This document shows positions 16,727 to 23,021 of a stretch of 37,755 nt of DNA, one piece after another (within the stretch, counting starts at the first letter, position 1; each line of letters opens with the position of its first letter). The stretch comes from a virus: positions 1 to 37,755 of the IMG/VR virus record IMGVR_UViG_3300025117_000152; one strand, given 5' to 3'. Below the pieces are notes generated by a model. The model did no database searches and was not told the DNA's origin. It saw only the letters and a list, made by a program, of their open reading frames with translations. Made by a program: the position numbers and the translations under genes.

Positions 16727-17271
16727 AAAATCTCAGACTCCCCTATCAGCATGTCAGCCTCGATCAGATAGCCCTCGATCTGGTACTCGACCGACTTTAG
16801 CCACCGCGTTAGCAGATCCACCGTATCGTTACGCATCGCCACCCAGGCAAAGGATTTACGGAACGCGGCGTCAGTCACCCCGCAGTCGTAGGCCATGCGG
16901 CGTAGCGGGTAGGTGTCGTTGTAGATAACCTTCGCCCGGTGCGCCTTGAGCGTTGCCGTACCCAATGCGTGCATCTGCTCTGCCAGTCGCCCTTCTGCCG
17001 ATGGCAGGACGCGCACGCGCTCGCCAATCAGCCAGCCCACCTGTATGTCTCGCTCAGGATCGGGTGCGCCGTAGATCGCCTTGGTGACAGCCGCCGCCTC
17101 TGCCGGCTCGCAGGCTGCAACCCGCGCCGATATGGACAGCGCCACGTCGAAGATGATCTCACCGCTGCCGCCCAGGCCGCGCATGAGCTTGCCGATCTGA
17201 CTGCCGATGTCGGGACGGGTCGCGTATTCCTCGGCAAATCGGATCGCTTGGCCGGCGTCCAGGAATCTCAT
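16723..17271 (-). CDS. Unknown 182-aa protein of the early operon
   Basis: Helical, soluble, no Cys pattern. Residues about 120-160 (RRMAYDCGVTDAAFRKSFAW) look like a helix-turn-helix or recognition helix. I do not recognise the family. It is coupled by 4-nt overlaps on both sides. A regulator such as a late antiterminator is possible, since no other Q candidate is visible and terminators punctuate the late region, but the sequence does not prove this. Confidence 0.55.
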   Translation of the reverse strand: MRFLDAGQAIRFAEEYATRPDIGSQIGKLMRGLGGSGEIIFDVALSISARVAACEPAEAAAVTKAIYGAPDPERDIQVGWLIGERVRVLPSAEGRLAEQMHALGTATLKAHRAKVIYNDTYPLRRMAYDCGVTDAAFRKSFAWVAMRNDTVDLLTRWLKSVEYQIEGYLIEADMLIGESEIL

Positions 17272-17693
17272 TGCGCGTAACGATTGGCCATAATCGCCTC
17301 GATAGGTGGCTGCTCAAACTGCATATCAGGGATGGGAAGGGCTATGTACCAACTCAGCACGTCGCGGGCCTGCTCGAAACCTGTAGCACAGTAACCGGCG
17401 TAGCCTTGCATACGGATCTTGAACAGCCATTCCTTTTGCTCGGCGGTCATTTTGTTTTTGCCGGCTTTCAGTTCCAGGAATAGGCCCATGAACATGCCGC
17501 GAGGTACGGGGATCATAAAATCGCTTACGCCTGCACGAACACCCATGCCCTTCATGCGAGCAGCTTCACGCGCATTTCTCCGGCCCCCGTTTGGTACCGC
17601 GAAAAGATAATCCCGCAGCGTCGGAACATGCTGCGCCCATTGCCATAGCGCCTTGGCTTCGTCATCCTCAAGGTGCTTGTTCAAGCCAGCCAT
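17268..17693 (-). CDS. VRR-NUC domain nuclease
   Basis: 141 residues from the ATG at 17693. PNGGRRNAREAARMKGMG, then VSDFMIPVPRG, LFLELKAGKNKMTAEQKEWL and GYCATGFEQARDVLSWYI is the VRR-NUC pattern: catalytic Asp in SDF, ELK and Gln in the EQ motif. Phage VRR-NUC proteins are thought to act on branched DNA during replication or recombination, like the RusA resolvases in the same position of other lambdoid phages. Confidence 0.85.
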   Translation of the reverse strand: MAGLNKHLEDDEAKALWQWAQHVPTLRDYLFAVPNGGRRNAREAARMKGMGVRAGVSDFMIPVPRGMFMGLFLELKAGKNKMTAEQKEWLFKIRMQGYAGYCATGFEQARDVLSWYIALPIPDMQFEQPPIEAIMANRYAQ

Positions 17694-17893
17694 GCGCTTT
17701 GATCCTCGCGCAGAATGAATCGGTCGCAGTTCTTGATGTTCTGCATCTGCGCCAGCGCATCCCGGCCGAACATGCAAACGTATCCGCCGCGCTTTAAGTC
17801 GCCGCGGCCGACGCACCGCTTACACTTCGCCGCCCTGTTCTCTATGTTCTGGAGGCGCTGGGCGCCGCTCTCTGTCGCCGTCAGTACCGTCAT
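17681..17893 (-). CDS. Small Cys-rich protein
   Basis: 70 residues with CKRCVGRGDLKRGGYVC and a later Cys (IKNCDRF), a likely single zinc site. It overlaps the VRR-NUC start by 13 nt and the upstream stop by 4 nt. Function unknown. Confidence 0.55.
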   Translation of the reverse strand: MTVLTATESGAQRLQNIENRAAKCKRCVGRGDLKRGGYVCMFGRDALAQMQNIKNCDRFILREDQSAWLA

Positions 17894-18204
17894 GCCATCC
17901 TCGCTACGCCAGCCGCCTTTATGCGGGCCGCCTTGTCGCAGCGCACTACGCCACGGAGCTGTTTGATAAGGCCGCGCTCATTCATGCGCGCCACGATCTT
18001 GTGATGCTGTACGCCAATCTGCTCGCAGATCCAGCGGATACCCCAAGGGCGCTCGCTCATGCTGCGTAAGTACGCCGCCGCGCTCATGGCGTCGGCTGCG
18101 CTTGGGCCGTGCAGCTTGATATTGTCCTGGTGATCCTCAATCGCCCGCAGAAGCGTCGCGCAAGCGACTCGGATGTATGGCTTGTACTCATGCTCGTTTA
18201 GCAC
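17890..18204 (-). CDS. Putative DNA-binding protein
   Basis: 104 residues from the GTG at 18204, chosen because GGAGG lies 7 nt upstream. The C-terminal half (GIRWICEQIGVQHHKIVARM followed by NERGLIKQLRG) looks like a winged or simple helix-turn-helix. The first half is helical. Probably binds DNA; no family name recognised. Confidence 0.5.
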   Translation of the reverse strand: MLNEHEYKPYIRVACATLLRAIEDHQDNIKLHGPSAADAMSAAAYLRSMSERPWGIRWICEQIGVQHHKIVARMNERGLIKQLRGVVRCDKAARIKAAGVARMA

Positions 18205-18487
18205 TGGCCGTCCTCCACTCACGTTCAACATATTTCAGCAGCGCGTCACGGCTTGCGATGCCATGCCGGCGCCCCCAGCGATCAAGGAACTCCCTGCGTT
18301 CTTTCAGTTTCGGCTTGGCGCAGATCCATCGAGCCAAGCAAGTCAACAACCATTCCCGCGAACAAGTGGGGCCAGCATTACCGGCCCCACTGCTTTGCTT
18401 CGCTTGTACTGCTCGCGTTACTTCTTGCCTTTTTTCACCGGCACTTTCTTCTTGGCGGTCTTTTTCTTCGCAGTAGCCATTTGGCAT
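18188..18487 (-). CDS. DUF7696-like small protein, start uncertain
   Basis: The conserved part is the last 56 residues: CSREWLLTCLARWICAKPK, LKERREFLDRWGRRHG and ALLKYVEREW, a pattern common in phage nin-like operons. The first 35 codons are read in a different frame from the lysine-rich peptide gene at 18418-18480 and look like its shadow, and no other ATG or GTG exists in frame before the conserved part. It may start at a rare codon or be reached by a frameshift (see findings). Confidence 0.5.
   Translation of the reverse strand: MPNGYCEEKDRQEESAGEKRQEVTRAVQAKQSSGAGNAGPTCSREWLLTCLARWICAKPKLKERREFLDRWGRRHGIASRDALLKYVEREWRTASAKRA
18418..18480 (-). CDS. 20-aa lysine-rich peptide
   Basis: The complete product is MATAKKKTAKKKVPVKKGKK, 11 Lys in 20 residues, like the tails of histone H1/AlgP-type proteins. 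It has a clear ribosome site, AGGAG 8 nt before the ATG, better placed than that of the overlapping frame. It may be a free DNA-binding peptide or the N-terminus of a frameshifted longer product. Confidence 0.55.
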   Translation of the reverse strand: MATAKKKTAKKKVPVKKGKK

Positions 18488-18499
18488 ACTCCTATCTCA

Positions 18500-18652
18500 T
18501 TACCGTGTGTGCGACACGGCGCGCTTGAATTGGGGCCAATCTACGCACGGCGCTACTACTCCCTCGGAAACTTCGCGCAATTCCGGGTTCATTGGCGGCG
18601 CTTGCAGGCGCCCCGTCCCATGCTTTTCGTTCGGCAGTCCGGCCAAACGCAT
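18500..18652 (-). CDS. Possible 50-aa protein (two competing frames)
   Basis: The frame from 18652 gives MRLAGLPNEKHGTGRLQAPP followed by an acidic, natural-looking middle (NPELREVSEGVVAPCVDW) and ends just before the AGGAG of the lysine peptide. A competing frame, 18683-18492, is coupled to the upstream stop by TAATG but is poor in acidic residues and rich in Arg, Ala and Ser, as shadows often are. Only one is likely real; neither has a strong ribosome site. Confidence 0.3.
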   Translation of the reverse strand: MRLAGLPNEKHGTGRLQAPPMNPELREVSEGVVAPCVDWPQFKRAVSHTR

Positions 18653-18682
18653 GTCGCCGAGCAATGGGATGCGGCTTTGTCA

Positions 18683-19309
18683 TTAGTTGGCGCCCGTACT
18701 GCCGAGGCCCGTCGATTCTCCGAACCGGCCAGTCCCGCGGCCGTTGATCGGCGCAGTAACCGCGTCGGAGTCAGACCACCCGCGCCTTAATCGGAGCCTG
18801 ATAACATCGCCGCTTATTCCGAATTTTTCAGCCCATTCCGGCAACGGCTTCGTTTCTCCGTCTACGGTAAGAAAAACCGTGCTTCTCCTATTCCTTGCCT
18901 GCGTCTTTAGATCAACCCATCGGCAGTTATCTTTTTCATACCCGAGCGCAGAATCCTTCCTGTCTATCTGATAACCGATTGGCGCCTCGCCCATGTCGGC
19001 GTAAAAAGCCTCAAAGCTTTGAATCCACGCATCGCACACAGTGATGCCGGCCCCGCCGTAGCGCGGATAGCTTTTAACGCTCTTGTTTACGCATCGCTGT
19101 ATCATCCCTGCCCATATTCCGTAAGTTCTTGCCCCGTACATTCCGTGGGTTCTGCTGATGCCGGACTTAACCATCTGCCTGCTTCTGTATTCCTTGAAGC
19201 AGTCACCACCGCATGTCTTCCTCGTCTGCTTTTGACTTTTCCTGACCTTGACGACAGCATTACAAATCGCGCAATGAATTGAATGCCCGCCAGAAGAATC
19301 AAGATTCAT
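18683..19309 (-). CDS. HNH-like / AP2-like phage endonuclease family protein
   Basis: 208 residues from the ATG at 19309, which overlaps the upstream stop as ATGA. The N-terminus has a CAIC and CGGDC zinc-type pair. Then comes YGIWAGMIQRCVNKS, YPRYGGAGITVCDAWIQSF, IDRKDSALGYEKDNCRWVDL and QARNRRST, a pattern common in phage and plasmid proteins annotated as HNH or homing-type endonucleases. A C-terminal helix-turn-helix-like part (WAEKFGISGDVIRLRLRRGW) resembles NUMOD DNA-binding repeats. Confidence 0.6.
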   Translation of the reverse strand: MNLDSSGGHSIHCAICNAVVKVRKSQKQTRKTCGGDCFKEYRSRQMVKSGISRTHGMYGARTYGIWAGMIQRCVNKSVKSYPRYGGAGITVCDAWIQSFEAFYADMGEAPIGYQIDRKDSALGYEKDNCRWVDLKTQARNRRSTVFLTVDGETKPLPEWAEKFGISGDVIRLRLRRGWSDSDAVTAPINGRGTGRFGESTGLGSTGAN

Positions 19310-19410
19310 AACCAACCCCGGCGCCATACGTAGATAAATTCAACCAGCCGCGCCACCCACTTCCAGCGAAACGTCCGATCAATGCCTCGCGCCGTGTATC
19401 TTTTTTTCAT
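19306..19410 (-). CDS. 34-aa basic peptide
   Basis: Short gene, ATG at 19410 with AGGGAGAG just upstream and 4-nt overlaps on both sides. The product starts MKKRYTARGIDRTFRWKW and is rich in Arg and Trp. Function unknown; support comes from the ribosome site and tight packing. Confidence 0.5.
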   Translation of the reverse strand: MKKRYTARGIDRTFRWKWVARLVEFIYVWRRGWL

Positions 19411-19559
19411 TTCACTCTCCCTTTTGCAAATCTAATCTTCTGGCCGATGCTTCGGCGCGCACTCTGCGCCATGCCCTGCAACTTGAGTTTGGCGACAAGA
19501 CAGCGCATGTCGATGTTGTTATTCACGCGCTGCGCGGCAGCTTCAAAAAGTTCATTCAC
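19407..19559 (-). CDS. 50-aa basic protein, GTG start
   Basis: GTG start at 19559 overlapping the upstream TGA (GTGA). Helical product: NELFEAAAQRVNNNIDMRCL followed by VAKLKLQGMAQSARRSIGQK and a basic end. Short proteins of this sort are common beside phage replication genes. Function not known. Confidence 0.5.
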   Translation of the reverse strand: MNELFEAAAQRVNNNIDMRCLVAKLKLQGMAQSARRSIGQKIRFAKGRVK

Positions 19560-19963
19560 TTGTTCAATCCTCTTGCGTAACGATCCAGGCGCTTGATGTC
19601 CTCGCGGATAGACACCAGCAGCTCGCGCAACTCCGGCGCAGACGCTTTGCTAATCCGCGTCAGCAGCTTTAATTTTTCCTCGGAATTCTCGACGCGGGAG
19701 AATCTGCGACCGCGAACCGGCGAGCGGCGCGAAGGCGCTACAACTTTCTTATCCGTCAATACAATCGCGCTCAACTCCGCAACGGTCAGGTGCCGGTATG
19801 TGCCGTTCTCCATCCGCCGAATCGGTGCGCCAGACTGCATCAGCCGAATGAGCGCCACAGATACTTCTACGCGGTCGGTCTTTAATTCGTCGGCTATCTG
19901 GCTTGGACTCATCGCAGAAATATCCTGCTTGAGCAGGTCAGTTATTTTTCCCCAGAGCGTCAT
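19556..19963 (-). CDS. Helix-turn-helix protein downstream of replication genes
   Basis: 135 residues from the ATG at 19963 (ATGA overlap). Residues 1-60 (LLKQDISAMSPSQIADELKT then VEVSVALIRLMQSGAPIRRM) form a winged helix with a GTYRHLTV wing. A basic linker follows (RRSPVRGRRFSR), then a coiled-coil end (ELRELLVSIREDIKRLDRYA). Likely DNA-binding; a role in replication control is inferred from position. Confidence 0.6.
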   Translation of the reverse strand: MTLWGKITDLLKQDISAMSPSQIADELKTDRVEVSVALIRLMQSGAPIRRMENGTYRHLTVAELSAIVLTDKKVVAPSRRSPVRGRRFSRVENSEEKLKLLTRISKASAPELRELLVSIREDIKRLDRYARGLNK

Positions 19964-20427
19964 ACGCGCCCCTTGAGTATCGCCATCATTGCCGCCGTGT
20001 GCCGGCGATTCTTTTCCCGCCGCGCATCCCGTTCGTCGCTGGATAGCAGGCGGGCGCGGTCTGTCACTTTCGCCTCCCGGTAATACTCCGGGATGTAGTC
20101 GAGGCCGAATTCGTTCTTGCCGTTTGTTTTGCCAAGGCAAGCGTTACGGAATTCAGGAAGGCTCGGCGGCCAGTCTTCTTGCCACAGCCGCAAACCAGTC
20201 GCTATCTGCTCGCCGGTTATGCCGGATAAGCCTTGCGCCCATTCGTCCATTGCCACGCGCTCAATCCCCTCAAACTGCGCGACAAACTTAGTTCCGTACC
20301 GCCCCTGCAACTTCGCAAAGAGCGCCGCCACCCATTCCCTCGGCATCTTCAAGGGCGTATTCGCGGAGCTTGTCGTGGAATCTGCCGGCCCTTCCCCGAT
20401 CTTCACTAGCTTGCTTACGTGTTCCAT
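19960..20427 (-). CDS. Replication protein P-like helicase loader
   Basis: 155 residues from the ATG at 20427, preceded by GAGGGG. PREWVAALFAKLQGRYGTKF, DEWAQGLSGITGEQIATGL and LWQEDWPPSLPEFRNAC match the lambda P-like family, which loads host DnaB at the phage origin. It is shorter than lambda P (233). The start lies 140 nt inside the upstream replication gene in another frame. Confidence 0.75.
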   Translation of the reverse strand: MEHVSKLVKIGEGPADSTTSSANTPLKMPREWVAALFAKLQGRYGTKFVAQFEGIERVAMDEWAQGLSGITGEQIATGLRLWQEDWPPSLPEFRNACLGKTNGKNEFGLDYIPEYYREAKVTDRARLLSSDERDARREKNRRHTAAMMAILKGRV

Positions 20428-21217
20428 CTGCGTAGTTCCCCTCAAGGACTTTGATGAGATTTGACGGCGTGATCAGCCAGTCAATCGAGGCGACGAACGG
20501 TAGCTTTCCAGGTGAAGCCCTGGCCTTGCCGGTGAGGAACGCGCTGGCCGCGACGGTATTCCAATATTTTTCCCAATCGAGCAGGGTTGGAAGTTCAAGC
20601 AGCCACCGCTGCCGGATATGGGCTTTTCTCGCATCGGTGAGGCGAACAACATCAGGCAGGCCAAGCGGGACAAGAATTGCTTTGTAGCTCTCCACGATCT
20701 GCGCGTATGGAACCCTTATTTTCTCCGGGTCATCCACGGCGGTCTGGGGAACACCCTCGTTAGAGGGTGTAGTCTTTTCATACATTCCCTTTCCCTCTCC
20801 CTCTCCATCAGACGGAGGATTTCCGTACTGGTGGGGAACTGGTTCGGAACCAGCGGGCGGATAAGAAGGGCTTAAGGCGTACCCGTTCGGTAGCTGTTCG
20901 GAAGGAACTGGATGATAAAATGTTGGTTTCTTTGGTTTTTGGTATCTTTGGAAGCTGCGGATCATTGCGTACTGCCGACCATCTACTTCATAGCGCCATA
21001 TCTGCTTAGTCGACAGCAGTTCACCCAATAAGGAATCCATATCGCAGTTGTCAGCGGGCAATAAGCGCATCTTCAACTTGATTGGATTCCACTCGAACAC
21101 CCCGTTATCGTCGGCCTCGTTCCGTATTCCAAGAGCTACAAGCCTCGCTAGTGGGGAAGTGGTTACGAACTGGTCGTCCGTCCATTGTTCTGGGTGTATT
21201 GATCTAATGCGCGCCAT
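20288..21217 (-). CDS. Replication initiation-type protein (O-like position)
   Basis: 309 residues from the ATG at 21217, which has GGAGG 6 nt upstream. MARIRSIHPEQWTDDQFVTT, SPLARLVALGIRNEADDNGV and WNPIKLKMRLLPAD form the usual winged-helix N-terminus of phage replication proteins. A linker rich in Pro, Gly and Ser spans about 125-155. The C-terminus has YWNTVAASAFLTGKA and IDWLITPSNLIKVLEGNY, common in these initiators. It sits just before the P-like gene, as lambda O does, so the origin may lie within it; I see no clear iterons. Confidence 0.8.
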   Translation of the reverse strand: MARIRSIHPEQWTDDQFVTTSPLARLVALGIRNEADDNGVFEWNPIKLKMRLLPADNCDMDSLLGELLSTKQIWRYEVDGRQYAMIRSFQRYQKPKKPTFYHPVPSEQLPNGYALSPSYPPAGSEPVPHQYGNPPSDGEGEGKGMYEKTTPSNEGVPQTAVDDPEKIRVPYAQIVESYKAILVPLGLPDVVRLTDARKAHIRQRWLLELPTLLDWEKYWNTVAASAFLTGKARASPGKLPFVASIDWLITPSNLIKVLEGNYADGTRKQASEDRGRAGRFHDKLREYALEDAEGMGGGALCEVAGAVRN

Positions 21218-21317
21218 TCGTCGCCTCCAGCTCATCCCGCAACCACCACATCCACCCCGTCAGCGCGACGGCATAGCCAGCAGAGAGCGTGAGGGCGGTT
21301 AGGGTCCAGTCGGGCAT
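21204..21317 (-). CDS. 37-aa single-pass membrane protein
   Basis: MPDWTLTALTLSAGYAVALT followed by GWMWWLRDELEATNGAH. One hydrophobic helix (about 5-26) and a charged tail. It overlaps the upstream gene by 19 nt and the replication gene start by 14 nt, and contains that gene's ribosome site. Function unknown. Confidence 0.5.
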   Translation of the reverse strand: MPDWTLTALTLSAGYAVALTGWMWWLRDELEATNGAH

Positions 21318-21490
21318 ACGTCGATCCTCTCGCTGTACTCAGCCCACATGCGCCCTGAGTAGTAATCGCCGCTCACAGGGGCGTAGCGTGGCTGTTGCCC
21401 GGTGACATTGGCAAACTCTTCGGCGTAGTCATGCCATAACCCGAAGGCGAGCATCTTCTTGGTGGCTTCGCTGAGTTTTTGGGTGTTCAT
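21299..21490 (-). CDS. 63-aa hypothetical protein
   Basis: Start ATG at 21490 with ATGA overlap. Product MNTQKLSEATKKMLAFGLWH then YAEEFANVTGQQPRYAPVSG; soluble, no motif recognised. It belongs to the tightly coupled leftward operon. Confidence 0.5.
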   Translation of the reverse strand: MNTQKLSEATKKMLAFGLWHDYAEEFANVTGQQPRYAPVSGDYYSGRMWAEYSERIDVCPTGP

Positions 21491-21972
21491 TGGTTCGCCC
21501 TCATCGCCAAGCGCAGCAAGTCATCGCGGAACTCTACCGGCGTAGCATTCGCCTCTCGCTTTCCGAGTGTCGGCTTGTTCGCTCTATGCCCGTAAGCCGA
21601 CTGCCACACTTCGCACACCCAACCGCCATCGATGGTCATTTGCCAACCGATTACCTCCGGTGCAGCCAATTCATGCGCGGCCCACGCCCTCGTCTTCGCC
21701 GGGTGTTCGAGAACTCCACCAAACCGCCGCACGCTATCCAGGGCCGCAGCAAAACACCCTCCGTCATTCCCTGGCCTGTTGTGCTCGCCGCCCCACCTGG
21801 CGTAGTTCACTGCCGCCATAGCGCCCCACAACTGGCAGGGTGGATGCGCCACAACTGGAAGCGGACCTGCGTAGCGTCTAGCGTCTCGATGCTCCGGCCA
21901 TGCGTCCACGTTTTGCAGATCGGCATAGCATCCGTCAGGCTGCACAAAAATAGCGGCGATGTGTTTGGTCAT
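21487..21972 (-). CDS. Conserved phage protein with a PPC motif
   Basis: 161 residues. FVQPDGCYADLQNVDAW, YAGPLPVVAHPPCQLWG, GNDGGCFAAALDSVRRFGG and VLEHPAKTRAW are a pattern seen in many phages of proteobacteria. The PPCxxWG and EHP blocks recall the PC and ENV motifs of cytosine-5 methyltransferases, but the protein is far too short and lacks an FxGxG SAM loop. Function unknown. Confidence 0.65.
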   Translation of the reverse strand: MTKHIAAIFVQPDGCYADLQNVDAWPEHRDARRYAGPLPVVAHPPCQLWGAMAAVNYARWGGEHNRPGNDGGCFAAALDSVRRFGGVLEHPAKTRAWAAHELAAPEVIGWQMTIDGGWVCEVWQSAYGHRANKPTLGKREANATPVEFRDDLLRLAMRANQ

Positions 21973-21975
21973 GCC

Positions 21976-22146
21976 TCAGCCCCCTACCGCACGCGGCTTG
22001 CGGCGCATGTCTGAAAGTGCTTCATTCGGGAAAACCCCTCTCAGGACAGCCGCCAGCCGGGGGATGAATCCCGGCCCAGGTTTGAGCGCAAAGGCACGCT
22101 CGCCGCTGTTGGCGGCTGTCGTGGGAGAGGTCTTGAATTTGAGCAT
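21976..22146 (-). CDS. 56-aa hypothetical protein
   Basis: ATG at 22146 with AAAGGATCAC upstream as ribosome site. The product begins MLKFKTSPTTAANSGERAFA and has GFIPRLAAVLRGVFP as the only hydrophobic part. Unknown function. A perfect 12-bp palindrome lies 37 nt upstream. Confidence 0.5.
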   Translation of the reverse strand: MLKFKTSPTTAANSGERAFALKPGPGFIPRLAAVLRGVFPNEALSDMRRKPRAVGG

Positions 22147-22182
22147 TCTGTGATCCTTTGTACGCCACCGAACATCACCCGG

Positions 22183-22194
22183 ATAAGCGCTTAT
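22183..22194. promoter_or_regulatory. Perfect 12-bp palindrome ATAAGCGCTTAT
   Basis: It lies in an AT-rich 150-nt gap (22147-22296) in the otherwise gapless leftward operon, upstream of the 56-aa gene. It could be an operator or part of an internal promoter. No coding sequence is evident in the gap apart from an 18-codon ORF without a ribosome site. Confidence 0.35.
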
Positions 22195-22296
22195 ACTGAT
22201 GTTATTTATTAAAAGAAATTCGTTTTTATCTATAGCTTATATTCTGGCGATAGTTTTTTGTTATCGGTATTCGTATATCCATGATTACAGTAGGAC

Positions 22297-22443
22297 TTAT
22301 ACCGCATAAGAAATACCCACTAGAAGGTAGTCGAATCCCGCCAGCGCGCACGCTAGGGACGCTATTTCGTAACCCCTCGCCCAGAACATGCGGGCAGTAA
22401 TTGCCCACCCGGCAAATGCTAGGCAGAAGATGGGGAGGTTCAT
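22297..22443 (-). CDS. 48-aa membrane protein, paralogue of the gene at 28454-28615
   Basis: Two hydrophobic helices separated by ITARMFWARGYEIASLACAL. The rightward-operon protein has LTARMFWSGGYEIASLACAV at the same place, so the two are clear paralogues. ATG at 22443 overlaps the upstream stop as ATGA. Function unknown. Confidence 0.65.
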   Translation of the reverse strand: MNLPIFCLAFAGWAITARMFWARGYEIASLACALAGFDYLLVGISYAV

Positions 22444-22703
22444 TTCGGTGGCTCCGGTAGATGCTGCCAGTGGGTCGGCGGCATATCCGTTTTAAGTAGG
22501 TATTCGTGCGATTCGGATTCCTCATACCATGCCGGAGGCATCATGCCATCTTCGGTAACATCGTCTTCTTCGTAATCTTCGTGCGCCAGCAATGTCCCGT
22601 CATAAAACGTGGCGATGATTGTCCGCCAATTACCGAGAGTATTTCTATACCCGGCAATTACCTTGCGATTCTTAGGCGCTGTCGCTATCGGCTGCCAGCT
22701 CAT
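22440..22703 (-). CDS. DUF551-like phage protein
   Basis: 87 residues from the ATG at 22703 (ATGA overlap with the ribbon-helix-helix gene). MSWQPIATAPKNRKVIAGYR at the N-terminus and PPTHWQHLPEPPK at the C-terminus are the signature ends of the DUF551 family, common in phage early operons and of unknown role. Confidence 0.75.
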   Translation of the reverse strand: MSWQPIATAPKNRKVIAGYRNTLGNWRTIIATFYDGTLLAHEDYEEDDVTEDGMMPPAWYEESESHEYLLKTDMPPTHWQHLPEPPK

Positions 22704-22840
22704 TTCGTCGCCCCTATCATATCCGCCAATAGTTCTGCCAGAGTCTGGCCCCGTTTCTTCGCCAATGCGCGGAGCTGTCTCGCCAGTTTCGGCGTAATTC
22801 TCATGCAAAATGGCGGCTCTCGTTTCGTTTGCTTTGTCAT
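22700..22840 (-). CDS. Ribbon-helix-helix regulator, first gene of the leftward operon
   Basis: 46 residues: a basic start (MTKQTKREPPF), a beta strand MRITPKLARQLRALAKKRGQ and a second helix TLAELLADMIGATK. This is the size and layout of Arc/CopG-type dimers, which bind palindromic operators with the beta ribbon. The gene heads the leftward operon and faces a divergent promoter pair with two copies of a palindrome. An in-frame ATG at 22802 would give a 34-residue form. Autoregulation is inferred. Confidence 0.7.
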   Translation of the reverse strand: MTKQTKREPPFCMRITPKLARQLRALAKKRGQTLAELLADMIGATK

Positions 22841-22847
22841 AGATTCT

Positions 22848-22876
22848 AAACTAGCATACAGGTATTACCTTTGCAA
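22848..22876 (-). promoter_or_regulatory. Candidate leftward early promoter
   Basis: Minus strand: TTGCAA (22876-22871), 17-nt spacer, TAGTTT (22853-22848). The -10 is weak, but the arrangement mirrors the rightward promoter. If used, transcription would begin at about the ATG of the ribbon-helix-helix gene, giving a leaderless or nearly leaderless mRNA. Confidence 0.4.
22860..22870. promoter_or_regulatory. Operator-like palindrome, left copy
   Basis: AGGTATTACCT, an 11-bp palindrome with a single central base, within the spacer of the leftward promoter. The 9-bp core begins exactly one base after the -35 hexamer. Second copy at 22907. Confidence 0.6.
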
Positions 22877-22899
22877 CACTCACAGCGCAAAAATAATTC

Positions 22900-22928
22900 T
22901 TGACACGGTATTACCTGACGACTAAAGT
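22900..22928 (+). promoter_or_regulatory. Rightward early promoter
   Basis: TTGACA (22900-22905), 17-nt spacer, TAAAGT (22923-22928). It faces the recombination operon beginning at 23022, leaving about 85 nt of leader. Consensus -35 and optimal spacing make this the best promoter seen in the window. Confidence 0.65.
22907..22916. promoter_or_regulatory. Operator-like palindrome, right copy
   Basis: GGTATTACCT, same core GGTATTACC as the left copy, 46 bp away centre to centre, in the -35/-10 spacer of the rightward promoter and again one base after the -35. Confidence 0.6.
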
Positions 22929-23021
22929 TATTCCCACGGTAGCCGACAACACACACAGCCATACACGAACACCAGGGCCTAGCCCACTGAACACACCGAC
23001 CACGGGATCGAGAGGGCAGAG

